This document shows positions 15,618-23,238 of a stretch of DNA of 30,823 bases, piece by piece. A program made the translations under genes and the position numbers. Origin of the DNA: JANOYC01 sp031428675 (GTDB lineage Bacteria; Actinomycetota; Actinomycetes; Actinomycetales; Microbacteriaceae); the NCBI GenBank assembly GCA_031428675.1, contig JANOYC010000057.1:1-30823 (forward strand), written 5' to 3'. The first letter of the stretch is position 1, and each line of letters opens with the position of its first letter. The notes below the pieces were generated by a model, which was not told the DNA's origin, did not search any database, and was given only the letters and a program-made list of their open reading frames with translations.

Positions 15618-16260
15618 CGGCGTTTTTACTGACCGCGTCGATGCCGGTCGCCGGCTCGCGGAGACGCTGCACGCACTCCAAGGGCGTGACATCGTCGTGT
15701 TGGGGCTCCCGCGCGGCGGTGTGCCGGTTGCCAACGAAGTGGCATCAGCGCTCCTCGCTCCGCTGGACGTCATCGTCGTGCGTAAGCTCGGCATCCCACA
15801 TCAGCCCGAGGTCGCCCTGGGAGCCATAGGCGAAGGTGGCACGCGCGTGGTGGACACCGAGATGATGGCGCGAGCGCGAGTCTCCGCCGCGCAACTCGAT
15901 GTCGTCGAACGTGATGAGGAGGCGGCCCTTGCCGACCGAGTGACGCGCTTCCGGCGCGCGCGGGGCCGCATTGACCTTGCAGGCCGGACTGCCCTGATTG
16001 TCGACGACGGAATCGCGACAGGTGCGACGGCGCGGGCCGCCTGCCGGGTCGCTCGTCAGTTGGGCGCGGCATCCGTCATCGTCGCGGCGCCGGTCGGACC
16101 AGTGAATGCCGCACGCCTCATCCCCGAGGCGGATGACGTGTTCTGCGTGCTCCAGCCGACGCGGTTCTGGGCCGTGGGCGCGCACTATCGCGATTTTCGC
16201 CCAACGACGGATGACGAAGTCGTCAGTCTGTTGCAGGCGGCTCTCCCGTCGAGCGGATAA
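15592..16260 (+). CDS. Phosphoribosyltransferase-domain protein
   Basis: The 222-residue protein carries a type I phosphoribosyltransferase fold: VFTDRVDAGRRLAETL, VLGLPRGGVPVANEV, DVIVVRKLGIPHQPEVALGAIGEGG, and the PRPP loop ALIVDDGIATGATARAA (VDDGIATGAT at 137-146). Proteins of this type often sit beside universal stress proteins and act on unknown bases or only bind PRPP. The ATG at 15592 has no ribosome site of its own and lies within the end of the previous ORF, consistent with coupling. The 3' end overlaps the end of the convergent universal stress gene by 38 nt. Confidence 0.85.
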   Translation: MRPSSVPPDGVFTDRVDAGRRLAETLHALQGRDIVVLGLPRGGVPVANEVASALLAPLDVIVVRKLGIPHQPEVALGAIGEGGTRVVDTEMMARARVSAAQLDVVERDEEAALADRVTRFRRARGRIDLAGRTALIVDDGIATGATARAACRVARQLGAASVIVAAPVGPVNAARLIPEADDVFCVLQPTRFWAVGAHYRDFRPTTDDEVVSLLQAALPSSG

Positions 16261-17086
16261 TCGCAACCGGGCACGGCATGACTTGCGCCACGTCGCGGCT
16301 AACCGAGCCGAGCCAGAGCTTGGATATCCCGCGGCGACCGTGCGTACCGACGACCAGCAGCCGAGCGCCACGCCCGGCCTGCGTCAGGGCGTCGGCGGGC
16401 AATGCGGTCGCGACGGTCAACTCGAGTTCGAGACGTGGATACTGGCTCTCGAGTCCCGCGACCGACTGGGCGAGCACACGCTGATCGTCATCGTCGGGTG
16501 TCGTCGGCCACTGAAATGAGTCGAATCCTCCGAAAGGCATCGGCGGATTCCACGCATAGATGGCATGAAGCCGTTCGCTGTAGCGATCCGCATAGCGTGC
16601 GGCGAACTCCACTGCGGCGGCGGATGCGTCCGATCCGTCGACCCCGACAACAACACCGGAGCCCGTCGGACGTTCTCGCTCGGGCACAATCACCGTGGAA
16701 CAGTGTGCCCGTGCCGCAATCTGTGCGCCGCGGGTTCCGAACAGCCGCTCGTCGAGGCGCCCATGAGCCAGAGTGCCCACGACGAGCAGTGCGGCGCCGA
16801 AGGATCGGCTTGACAGCGTCTCTGTCGGTGAGCCGACTGTGACGTGCGTGTGGAAGGTCAGCGCGGGATTCTCTTCACGCGCGCGTCGCGCGACCTCGCG
16901 CATGTGGTGTTCCGCTTGGATGAGAGCAGTTTTGCTCAGATTCGGCGGGATGGCACCCCACGAGTCGTCCATGACGTGCACGAGTTCCACGTCGATGTGG
17001 TGGGGGGTCGCGTACTCGACGGCCCACCGCAAGGCAGCTGAATCCGATGAATCGCCGGAGAATCCGACGACAATGTGACCATTCAT
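16223..17086 (-). CDS. Universal stress protein with two UspA domains
   Basis: The 287-residue protein has two tandem UspA domains. Domain 1 begins IVVGFSGDSSDSAALRWAVEYA and ends with LLVVGTLAHGRLDERLFGTRGAQIAARAHCSTVIVP. Domain 2 begins VVVGVDGSDASAAAVEFAARYAD and ends LLVVGTHGRRGISKLWLGSVSRDVAQVMPCPVAIIR. Domain 2 has the ATP-binding G-x2-G-x9-G-S pattern; domain 1 keeps a looser version (GTLAHGRLDERLFGTRG), so it may bind ATP more weakly. The ATG at 17086 has AAGGAG with 6-nt spacing. It is next to DUF1918 and the phosphoribosyltransferase, as in actinobacterial dormancy/stress loci. The expected role is cytoplasmic stress signalling by ATP or ligand binding. Confidence 0.93.
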   Translation of the reverse strand: MNGHIVVGFSGDSSDSAALRWAVEYATPHHIDVELVHVMDDSWGAIPPNLSKTALIQAEHHMREVARRAREENPALTFHTHVTVGSPTETLSSRSFGAALLVVGTLAHGRLDERLFGTRGAQIAARAHCSTVIVPERERPTGSGVVVGVDGSDASAAAVEFAARYADRYSERLHAIYAWNPPMPFGGFDSFQWPTTPDDDDQRVLAQSVAGLESQYPRLELELTVATALPADALTQAGRGARLLVVGTHGRRGISKLWLGSVSRDVAQVMPCPVAIIRSTGEPPATD

Positions 17087-17178
17087 GGCGCACTCCTTCG
17101 ACACTCGCTACTCTCACCGTTGCCGATACCGAGTCGCAGGGTAAGTGTCGAAAGTCCCGCCCTCGCGCGTGGCGAATG

Positions 17179-17370
17179 TCAGTGCGGTGAGTGGGTTTCG
17201 ATCGTCGAGTCGGGGCCCGGGAACACCAGACTCTGATGACCATCGTCGAATTGAACAAGGTATGGCGGTTCACCGTTCGATCCGCGTACCTCAACGATGG
17301 AACCGTGGCGGTCGGGGTTTCCTACGGCTTTGCCATGGACGACGATGTGTGCGCCTACGGTCGCGTGCAC
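17179..17370 (-). CDS. DUF1918 small protein
   Basis: The 63-residue protein has the DUF1918 pattern: VGAHIVVHGKAVGNPDRHGSIVEVRGSNGEPPYLVQFDDGHQSLVFPGPDS, an all-beta SH3-like fold typical of Actinobacteria and commonly near stress genes. I chose the GTG at 17370, which follows GAGGTG with 6-nt spacing; a GTG at 17379 would add three residues. The gene lies downstream of the VOC gene on the same strand, 104 nt away, with a hairpin between them, so it may be a separate transcript. Confidence 0.85.
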   Translation of the reverse strand: MHATVGAHIVVHGKAVGNPDRHGSIVEVRGSNGEPPYLVQFDDGHQSLVFPGPDSTIETHSPH

Positions 17371-17426
17371 GAAAATCACCTCACTGGGTGGGGTTAGAAC
17401 GACTGGATCGGGGGTAACGGCGGGAG

Positions 17427-17467
17427 CGGGTCATCCCGGGACCTGTGGTCGACATCGGAATGACCCG
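17427..17467 (-). terminator. Hairpin after the VOC gene
   Basis: CGGGTCAT (17427-17434) pairs with ATGACCCG (17460-17467), enclosing a nested GACC-TGT-GGTC stem (17440-17450). It lies just downstream of the VOC stop on the minus strand. A T-tract is lacking. Confidence 0.45.
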
Positions 17468-17473
17468 TGTCCG

Positions 17474-17845
17474 TCAGGTCATCTGGTTGATGCAAATGAA
17501 GTTGCCTTCGCTGTCGCGGAACCAGGCGGTCTTCAGCCCGTCCATGGTGGCGACGCCGTTCTCTGTTCGGAATTCGGGGGTGTCGTATTCCTCGAAGACA
17601 ACGCCGCGTTCGCGCATCCGGGCCATGTCGTCGGCCAGATTGTCGGTCTCCCAACACATCTGCGTGTTCTGCGCAGTGCCGGCGTTCGATGTTTCGTAGA
17701 TGTCGAAGGCGCTGGAATCGCCCAGTCGGTAGCTGAGAATTCCCTCGTGCTCGTCGCTGGGGTCCATCTCGAGTTTGTCGTGGTAGAAGGTGCGTGCGCG
17801 CTGCAGGTCAGCAGCTGGAAGCACGGCGTGAGATTGCTTGAGCAT
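17474..17845 (-). CDS. VOC-family (glyoxalase/bleomycin-resistance-like) protein
   Basis: The 123-residue protein has the VOC fold pattern: HAVLPAADLQRARTFYHDKL, then ILSYRLGDSSAFDIYETSNAGTAQNTQMCWETDNLADDMARMRERGVVFEEYD, and TAWFRDSEGNFICINQ. VOC proteins bind a metal and carry out isomerisation, dioxygenation or drug sequestration, or have lost catalysis. His near the start (QSHAV) and the final DSEGN segment are the typical positions; a complete metal set is not obvious. I use the ATG at 17845, ahead of which lies AAGAGATGG; the frame extends to 17881. Confidence 0.85.
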   Translation of the reverse strand: MLKQSHAVLPAADLQRARTFYHDKLEMDPSDEHEGILSYRLGDSSAFDIYETSNAGTAQNTQMCWETDNLADDMARMRERGVVFEEYDTPEFRTENGVATMDGLKTAWFRDSEGNFICINQMT

Positions 17846-18060
17846 TGAGAACCATCTCTTCGTCTGAAGTGAGCGGTGCATTCAAGGTGGGAATGCCGAG
17901 ATCGGCTCGCGAGGGCATCGTCGAGATCGGAGTTCCTCGTCCGCCGGAGCGGGAGTCACAGGCCGATGTGGGCGGTGACGGTGTCGCATCCGTAGGGCGG
18001 TGACTGTGCAGTTTGATCGTCATGCTACGCCTCGCTGACTCCGGTCACCAGCCCTCGACC

Positions 18061-18438
18061 CTAGCTTTCGGCGCGGTCACGCAATCGATCGAGCTCACGA
18101 CGTTCTCGCTTGGTCGGGCGCCCGGCACCGCGGTCGCGCGCAGGAGCGATCGGTCGCTCCTCGCGAGCAGGTGGAGGGGGACTGCGGTCAATGTAACACT
18201 CGTTTGCAATCGCGGCACTCGTGCGTTTGGCCAGCAGCCGACGCACCTCGAGCACCCGATCGAAGCCGGCAATTCGGATGCGTACTTCATCGCCGACCCG
18301 CACCGGATGCGCCGCCTTGACCTTTTCCCCGTTCACCCGCACATGACCGGCGCGGCATTCGGCGGTCGCCATCGACCGGGTCTTCACGGCGCGAACGGCC
18401 CAGATCCAGGCATCCAGCCGCACCGTCGTTGCATCCAC
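18061..18438 (-). CDS. S4-domain RNA-binding protein (Hsp15/HslR-like)
   Basis: The 125-residue protein starts with an S4 RNA-binding domain: VRLDAWIWAVRAVKTRSMATAECRAGHVRVNGEKVKAAHPVRVGDEVRIR. This domain is shared by Hsp15, which binds stalled 50S subunits carrying peptidyl-tRNA after heat shock. A basic, proline-rich tail (RSPPPPAREERPIAPARDRGAGRPTKRERRELDRLRDRAES) follows, typical of actinobacterial members. The GTG at 18438 is chosen because the S4 motif begins four residues later and a -10 box lies 6 nt upstream, implying a leaderless transcript. It diverges from the CPBP-like gene. Specific role in ribosome rescue is inference from the family. Confidence 0.85.
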   Translation of the reverse strand: MDATTVRLDAWIWAVRAVKTRSMATAECRAGHVRVNGEKVKAAHPVRVGDEVRIRIAGFDRVLEVRRLLAKRTSAAIANECYIDRSPPPPAREERPIAPARDRGAGRPTKRERRELDRLRDRAES

Positions 18439-18444
18439 GATTGC

Positions 18445-18450
18445 AGTGTA
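18445..18450 (-). promoter_or_regulatory. -10 box for a probable leaderless S4-protein mRNA
   Basis: TACACT on the minus strand (18450-18445) is separated from the GTG at 18438 by only six bases, so transcription would begin at or next to the start codon. No Shine-Dalgarno is present. The -35 region is weak. Confidence 0.5.
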
Positions 18451-18508
18451 AAGCGACTCGGCAATCGCACGGTTTGGTCGCGGTGCGTTCGCCTGCGAAG
18501 CTGGGGGA

Positions 18509-19342
18509 GTGCCAACTCCCGTGAGCAGCTCGCCGAGCGTTGCCAGCGAACCGCGGGCATTTTCGTGGTCGATCATTCCCGCGGTGCTGTTGGTCGCGGC
18601 GGGACCGGCGCTGTTCATGCTGCAACTGCCGATTGTGGGTTATGCGCTTCTCGCGTCGAGCCTCGCTGTGAGCTTCCTCGTTGACCGGAGGTTGTTTCGC
18701 GACCTCGCCCTTATCGCGCTCGGGATTGTCATCATCAGCTCGGTGCCGCTCAACGCTGACCTCAGCATCGCGCATATGGCGCAGATGGGAATCGCTCTGA
18801 CACTCGCAGTGGCGTTGCCGTATCTCATCGCCCGCTTCGGCTACAAAGAGCATTCGATTCGATTTCCGATGCTTACCGGAAAGCGTTGGGGGCGACGTGA
18901 GTTCGGCTATCTCGCGCTCGTGCTGGTGCTCGGCTACGCCATTCTCCCGGTTTATCTAATCTCGACGGGTGTCTACGCGAACTGGCCGGATGCTCGCGAT
19001 TCGTCGATCTTCGTGAGGTTGTTCATCGGAGTGAACGCCGTCGGCATCTGGGACGAATTGTTCTTCGTGTGCACGACATTCACCCTGCTCCGACGCCATT
19101 TTCCGATGTGGCAGGCCAACCTGCTGCAGGCGGTCGTATTCTCGTCATTCTTGTGGGAGATCGGTTACGAAGCCTGGGGGCCTGCGCTTACCTTCACCTT
19201 TGCGCTATTGCAGGGGTTCACCTTCACTCTCACTAAGTCCTTCACCTATGTCGTGACCGTGCACCTGTTGTTCGACCTCGTACTTTTCCTCACCCTCGTG
19301 CACGCGCACAACCGGGATTGGCTGCCGATCTTCATCTACTGA
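18509..19342 (+). CDS. CPBP-like intramembrane protein, noncanonical motifs
   Basis: The 277-residue protein has about eight predicted membrane helices and the C-terminal part resembles the CPBP (CAAX/Abi) intramembrane protease family: GIWDELFFVCT where the family has EExxxR, and VVTVHLLFDLVLF with an H-x3-D motif. The first Glu of EE is Asp and the Arg is absent; the usual FxxxH of motif 2 is FLWEIGYE. It is therefore a divergent, possibly inactive or functionally altered member. The GTG at 18509 is the longest start; a GTG at 18521 follows GGGGGAG. A small GGGAGT-GCCA-ACTCCC hairpin spans both. Its end overlaps the end of the convergent LRV gene by 7 nt. Confidence 0.7.
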   Translation: MPTPVSSSPSVASEPRAFSWSIIPAVLLVAAGPALFMLQLPIVGYALLASSLAVSFLVDRRLFRDLALIALGIVIISSVPLNADLSIAHMAQMGIALTLAVALPYLIARFGYKEHSIRFPMLTGKRWGRREFGYLALVLVLGYAILPVYLISTGVYANWPDARDSSIFVRLFIGVNAVGIWDELFFVCTTFTLLRRHFPMWQANLLQAVVFSSFLWEIGYEAWGPALTFTFALLQGFTFTLTKSFTYVVTVHLLFDLVLFLTLVHAHNRDWLPIFIY

Positions 19343-19803
19343 GTTGCGGTGCTGGCCTGAATTTCTGCAGCGAGCGCCGACTTCCATTCCACGAGCCCGC
19401 GCACGACCTGGCTGTCGTCGTCGGCGAGTTTTCTCATTGCGTCGGCGGGCACAGCGAAGTTCAGCGCCAGAAATCCGCGAACGCGCTCTGAGGGATCGTC
19501 GGCGAGGGAGCCGAGAATGTCGCACGACACCGATTCGTTGCGAGCAATGGATGTCCGCACTGACTCGTCGGGGTCGGCGGCGAGCATCCTATACAGGTCT
19601 TCCGGCGCATACCGACTGCTCGCGGCACTCTGCCGGATCCCCGGACTGGGGTCTTTTGCGAGCAGACGCAGTCGTGCGATCTTCGAAGCAGTAACGGGTG
19701 GGGATGGATGCAGTTGTGCAGCCTCGGCCGCGCTGACCATGGATGGGGCCATGGCTCGCAGCTGGGCGCGTTGCGCTTGAGTGTTGAAGCGAATGCACGA
19801 CAT
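19336..19803 (-). CDS. LRV/HEAT-like alpha-helical repeat protein
   Basis: The 155-residue protein consists of about 3.5 helical repeats of 24-27 residues: RLLAKDPSPGIRQSAASSRYAPEDL, RMLAADPDESVRTSIARNESVSCDIL, SLADDPSERVRGFLALNFAVPADAM, KLADDDSQVVRGLVEW. Each has the (L/A)xDpxxxVRxxxA core of leucine-rich-variant/HEAT-like repeats, which form a protein-binding solenoid. No [4Fe-4S] Cys cluster is present, unlike the Azotobacter LRV protein. ATG at 19803 follows AGGG. No function can be assigned; it is a likely scaffold or regulator. Confidence 0.75.
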   Translation of the reverse strand: MSCIRFNTQAQRAQLRAMAPSMVSAAEAAQLHPSPPVTASKIARLRLLAKDPSPGIRQSAASSRYAPEDLYRMLAADPDESVRTSIARNESVSCDILGSLADDPSERVRGFLALNFAVPADAMRKLADDDSQVVRGLVEWKSALAAEIQASTATQ

Positions 19804-19917
19804 GCATCGACCCTACGACGGACCGGGGGGTTCATGTCGAATATGCGCTGTGGAGCGTCGGGGATAGCGTTCGCGCCCCAACGTCACCCGAATTGGGGGT
19901 CAATTCCTGATAACGAT

Positions 19918-19947
19918 TTGACAACGGGCAGATGACGCGTCAAGTAT
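19918..19947 (+). promoter_or_regulatory. Candidate promoter for the first beta-helix gene
   Basis: TTGACA (19918-19923) is a consensus -35. The -10 is poor (AAGTAT, 18-nt spacer, 19942-19947). If real, transcription begins near 19954, which supports the ATG at 20028 rather than the one at 19932. Confidence 0.35.
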
Positions 19948-20027
19948 TGAAGAAGTTTCTTCTCCGACCGGCTCGCCTCCGTAGTGCCCAACGAACGAAT
20001 TCCGTCGAAGGACAAAGACAACAGAAT

Positions 20028-23000
20028 ATGACGACACGTGCGCGCCATCGACAAGTAGTCGCACCACCGACCGGCTCCTCGACGGCGAGGCACAGTTCAG
20101 GTTTTCACCGCCTTCGCACGCGGTTCATTCGCGCGGTCGCGCCGTTCACCGTCGCGCTCACAGTCATCACCGGCGCGGTGATTCCCTTCATCGGCAGCGA
20201 ATCCGGCGCCTATGCGGTCGGATCCACGCTCCTCAGCGACAGCATGACGCGCTCGAGCGCCCGTGGCTGGGGCACCGCATACTCCCACACCGACCCCCGC
20301 TCCTTCGCTATCAACGGCACGCGCGGCGTCATTCGGATCCCGTCCGCCGGTCAATCCCGAAGTGCCGTGCTAGCGGACGTCACGGCAGCCGATACTCGCG
20401 GCTCGTTCAGCCTTAGCTTCGCCGACGCACCCACGTCGGGTCACGGCGTTTCGGCAGGCTTGCAATTGCGTCGCTCCGGCACCAGCTATTACCAAGCAGC
20501 TGTGCGCCTGGCCCCCGGAGGTGTCGCGACGCTCTCGGTTCTGCGCGTCAACGGATCCACCCGGTCCCAGAGCGTTCTGCGCGAGATCACCCTTCCCTTC
20601 GTCGTGGCTGCTGGCTCGACCGTTGTCTTCGACTTTGAAGCAACCGGCTCGCGCAGTGTCAACCTTCAAGCCCGAGCGTGGCTCGACGGTTCGACCCGTC
20701 CGGAGTGGCAGGTGGTCGTCGCCGACGAATCATCGCGTCGAATTACCGACCCGGGCAAGGTGGTCATCTGGTCTTATGCTTCCCGAGGTTCGCACGCCGC
20801 TGTGCTGACGGTGGATGATCTGAGCGTTGTGTCGCTCGTGAACACGAACGCCCCAGCGCGAGTCTCGCCGAAGCCGGCGCCGGCGGCACCCTCGGCAACG
20901 CCCTCGTCGTCTGCCGGGAAGTCCGCAGACTCGCCGGCGCCGGAGGTCGAAGCACCGCCAGTAGTAGCGCCGCCAGCAGCACAGGTGAGCGCCGAGGTTG
21001 ATCCACAATCACACGTGGCTCCGGAGTCACCGACCGCTTCTGGGTCGGCAACCTCCGATTCCATGCAGCCGCGCACGAATGTGTCGACGAGCAGCGAACC
21101 TGACCCGAGCACGTCGGTGCCGGCGCCCCCAGCCTCGGCAACTCCGCAGGCACCGGTGACGCCGAAGGCAACGACTGAGCCACCGGCTACCGCCAACCCG
21201 GCCCCTGGAGAAACTCCCGCTTCGACCGTAGAGCCGGTGGGCACGCCAGGTGCAACGACCGAACCCGCGCCGACCGCTACCGCGACGCCGGCTCCCACCG
21301 CTACCCCAACGCCGGCTCCGACCGCTACCGCAACGCCCAGGGCTACCGCGACTCCCACGGCAACACCGACCGCGACACCGACTGCCGCGCCGTCTGCCTC
21401 TCCGTCCGCGGCGCCACCAGCAGCCGCCCCTGCTCCCGAACCCGCCGTGCAGACCATGGGTGGCGCCGTGGCGACGCGGGTGATTGCCGGTGCCGCTCCG
21501 ATCGGCAGCACCCGCTACGCGGTGCCCTCTGGTGCGCTCATCGTCTCCTCGAGCGGTAACGATGCCAATAAGGGCACGATTTCCGCGCCACTTCGTACCG
21601 TCGCCAAAGCGCTGGCGCTAGCGGCCAGCGGCACCACGATCGTGTTGCGCGCTGGCAACTATCACGAAAGCGTCACCGTTCCGCCGACCCGGTCGCGCAT
21701 CACGATCCAGTCCTACCCCGGCGAAGCAGTGTGGTTCGACGGCAGCACTGTGGTGTCGTCGTGGGCGGGGTCTGGAGCGGCGTGGGTGTCCTCGGGGTGG
21801 ACGACGAAGTTCGACTCCAGCCCAACCTTTACTTTTGGTGCCAAAGACGGAACCACGGCCAACTGGACCTTCGTGAACCCTGCTCGGCCACTCGCGGCAC
21901 ACCCCGACCAGGTCTGGGTCGACGGCGTCGCTCAAGTGCAGGTGAGTGACGTCTCGAAGGTCGTGCCCGGCACGTTCTATGTTGACTACGCGGCAAGCAA
22001 GCTCTACCTGGGTACTAACCCGAACGGCAAGACAGTCCGCGCGAGCGACAGGACAACGGCCATCAGCATTCGCGCTGAGGGCAGTACCGTCCGCGGCGTG
22101 GGTGTGCGTCGGTACTCGCCGTCGGTTCCGCACATGGGCGCGGTAACTGCGGAGAAGCGCAACATCACGATCGAGAACGTCGTGATCGCAGACACCTCGA
22201 CGACCGGATTGTTTGTGAAAGATCCTGGTTCCGTTGTGCGAAACGTCACACTCGAGCGCAATGGGATGCTCGGCGCTAGCGCGTCAACCGCCGATTCGTT
22301 GACGATCACCGGTGTGCTCTCGCGCGATAACAACACCGAAGGCTTCAACAACTCCCCGGTTTCGGGCGGCTTCAAGGTTGTTCGTTCGCGCGGAGTGTCG
22401 GTAACCAATAGCGTCTTCACGCACAACAGCGGTCCTGGCCTCTGGTTCGACGAGTCGGTCTACGACGGCACTGTCACGGGCAACGACATCATCGACAATT
22501 CGGGTCACGGTCTCATCCTCGAGATCTCGGCGAAGTTCACGGTCGCGAGCAACATCGTCTCGGGCAACCGCGACAACGGCATGAAGATCAACGACACTTC
22601 GCACGTCGAGGTGTGGAACAACACGGTCATCGGCAACGGCCGTTCGATCAACATCGTGCAAGACAATCGCAGGGCCAGCAACCTGTCGACGCCGGGACAT
22701 GACAAGCGTCAAACGTTGCCCGACCCGACGATGACCTGGATCATCGGTCCCGTCACGGTGAGCAACAACATCGTCGGTGAGGGCACGAGCAACTGCCTGC
22801 TCTGTGTCGAGGACTACTCCCGCCAGTACAGCGCGGAACAGCTCAAGGTGACCACACGGGGGAACGTATACCAGCGCCCTAGCTCGACGGCACCGAGCTG
22901 GATCGCGATCTGGTCGAAAGGCGCTGGTAACCCCGGTGTCTACACGACGCTCTCGTCATTCATCGCGGCGACGGGCCAGGAGAAGGCAAGCCTCGATGTC

Positions 23001-23150
23001 GTCGGCTCGCCCGTAGTCGCGGCGAATGCGTCTGCGGCTCCAGTTGTCGCCGCACAGGCGGGAACCATCGCACAGCCACTTCCAGATCGTGTCGCGTCTC
23101 TCACCGGAAAGCCAGCGGGCGCCCGCCACCTCGGCGCGTTCTTCGGCTAG
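20028..23150 (+). CDS. Secreted right-handed beta-helix protein with Pro/Thr/Ala linker (exopolysaccharide locus)
   Basis: The 1040-residue protein has a long basic N-region, a hydrophobic stretch (about 36-56) and a cleavage-like AYA at 61-63, so it is likely exported. Residues about 65-270 form a jelly-roll/LamG-like domain (SDSMTRSSARGWGTA...VDDLSVVSL). Residues about 272-475 are a low-complexity Pro/Ala/Thr/Ser linker. The rest carries a DUF1565-like start (VSSSGNDANKGTISAPLRTVAKAL), then parallel beta-helix rungs rich in N-x-x-x-N-x-x-G (NNTEGFNNSP, NSGHGLIL, NDTSHVEVWNN), and a CLLCVEDYS motif. Such folds act as polysaccharide lyases, epimerases or hydrolases; no catalytic set is identified here. 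It is a paralog of the protein at 26916. The ATG at 20028 is chosen over 19932 because of the promoter and signal position. Confidence 0.85.
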   Translation: MTTRARHRQVVAPPTGSSTARHSSGFHRLRTRFIRAVAPFTVALTVITGAVIPFIGSESGAYAVGSTLLSDSMTRSSARGWGTAYSHTDPRSFAINGTRGVIRIPSAGQSRSAVLADVTAADTRGSFSLSFADAPTSGHGVSAGLQLRRSGTSYYQAAVRLAPGGVATLSVLRVNGSTRSQSVLREITLPFVVAAGSTVVFDFEATGSRSVNLQARAWLDGSTRPEWQVVVADESSRRITDPGKVVIWSYASRGSHAAVLTVDDLSVVSLVNTNAPARVSPKPAPAAPSATPSSSAGKSADSPAPEVEAPPVVAPPAAQVSAEVDPQSHVAPESPTASGSATSDSMQPRTNVSTSSEPDPSTSVPAPPASATPQAPVTPKATTEPPATANPAPGETPASTVEPVGTPGATTEPAPTATATPAPTATPTPAPTATATPRATATPTATPTATPTAAPSASPSAAPPAAAPAPEPAVQTMGGAVATRVIAGAAPIGSTRYAVPSGALIVSSSGNDANKGTISAPLRTVAKALALAASGTTIVLRAGNYHESVTVPPTRSRITIQSYPGEAVWFDGSTVVSSWAGSGAAWVSSGWTTKFDSSPTFTFGAKDGTTANWTFVNPARPLAAHPDQVWVDGVAQVQVSDVSKVVPGTFYVDYAASKLYLGTNPNGKTVRASDRTTAISIRAEGSTVRGVGVRRYSPSVPHMGAVTAEKRNITIENVVIADTSTTGLFVKDPGSVVRNVTLERNGMLGASASTADSLTITGVLSRDNNTEGFNNSPVSGGFKVVRSRGVSVTNSVFTHNSGPGLWFDESVYDGTVTGNDIIDNSGHGLILEISAKFTVASNIVSGNRDNGMKINDTSHVEVWNNTVIGNGRSINIVQDNRRASNLSTPGHDKRQTLPDPTMTWIIGPVTVSNNIVGEGTSNCLLCVEDYSRQYSAEQLKVTTRGNVYQRPSSTAPSWIAIWSKGAGNPGVYTTLSSFIAATGQEKASLDVVGSPVVAANASAAPVVAAQAGTIAQPLPDRVASLTGKPAGARHLGAFFG
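21273..21368 (+). repeat. 24-nt coding tandem repeats in the Pro/Thr linker
   Basis: ACCGCTACC-type starts recur at 21273, 21297, 21321 and 21345, exactly 24 nt apart, encoding degenerate 8-residue Thr/Ala/Pro units (TATATPAP, TATPTPAP, TATATPRA). This is an in-frame, probably length-variable cell-wall or glycosylated linker. Confidence 0.75.
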
Positions 23151-23177
23151 CTGCTGCAGGGCTCTCGGCAATTCCGC

Positions 23178-23220
23178 ACAAAGAAGGAGTGGAGCGCGCT
23201 GCGCTCCACTCCTTCTTTGT
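23178..23220. terminator. Strong bidirectional terminator, perfect 20-bp stem
   Basis: The arm at 23178-23197 (ACAAAGAAGGAG...) pairs perfectly with 23201-23220 across a 3-nt GCT loop. The rightward arm ends CCTTCTTTGTT and the leftward arm reads likewise, so it serves both convergent genes, the beta-helix gene ending at 23150 and the cytidylyltransferase gene ending at 23239. Confidence 0.88.
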
Positions 23221-23238
23221 TGGGTATGTCGGTCTCGG

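Noticed and set aside
21240..21430. Possible CRISPR-like or noncoding repeat array
   Set aside because: The repeats are in frame, degenerate and have no spacers; they encode the linker.
20774..21511. Ala/Gly/Val-rich open frame antisense to the linker of the beta-helix protein
   Set aside because: It is the complement of the Pro/Thr/Ala repeat and is an artefact of biased composition.
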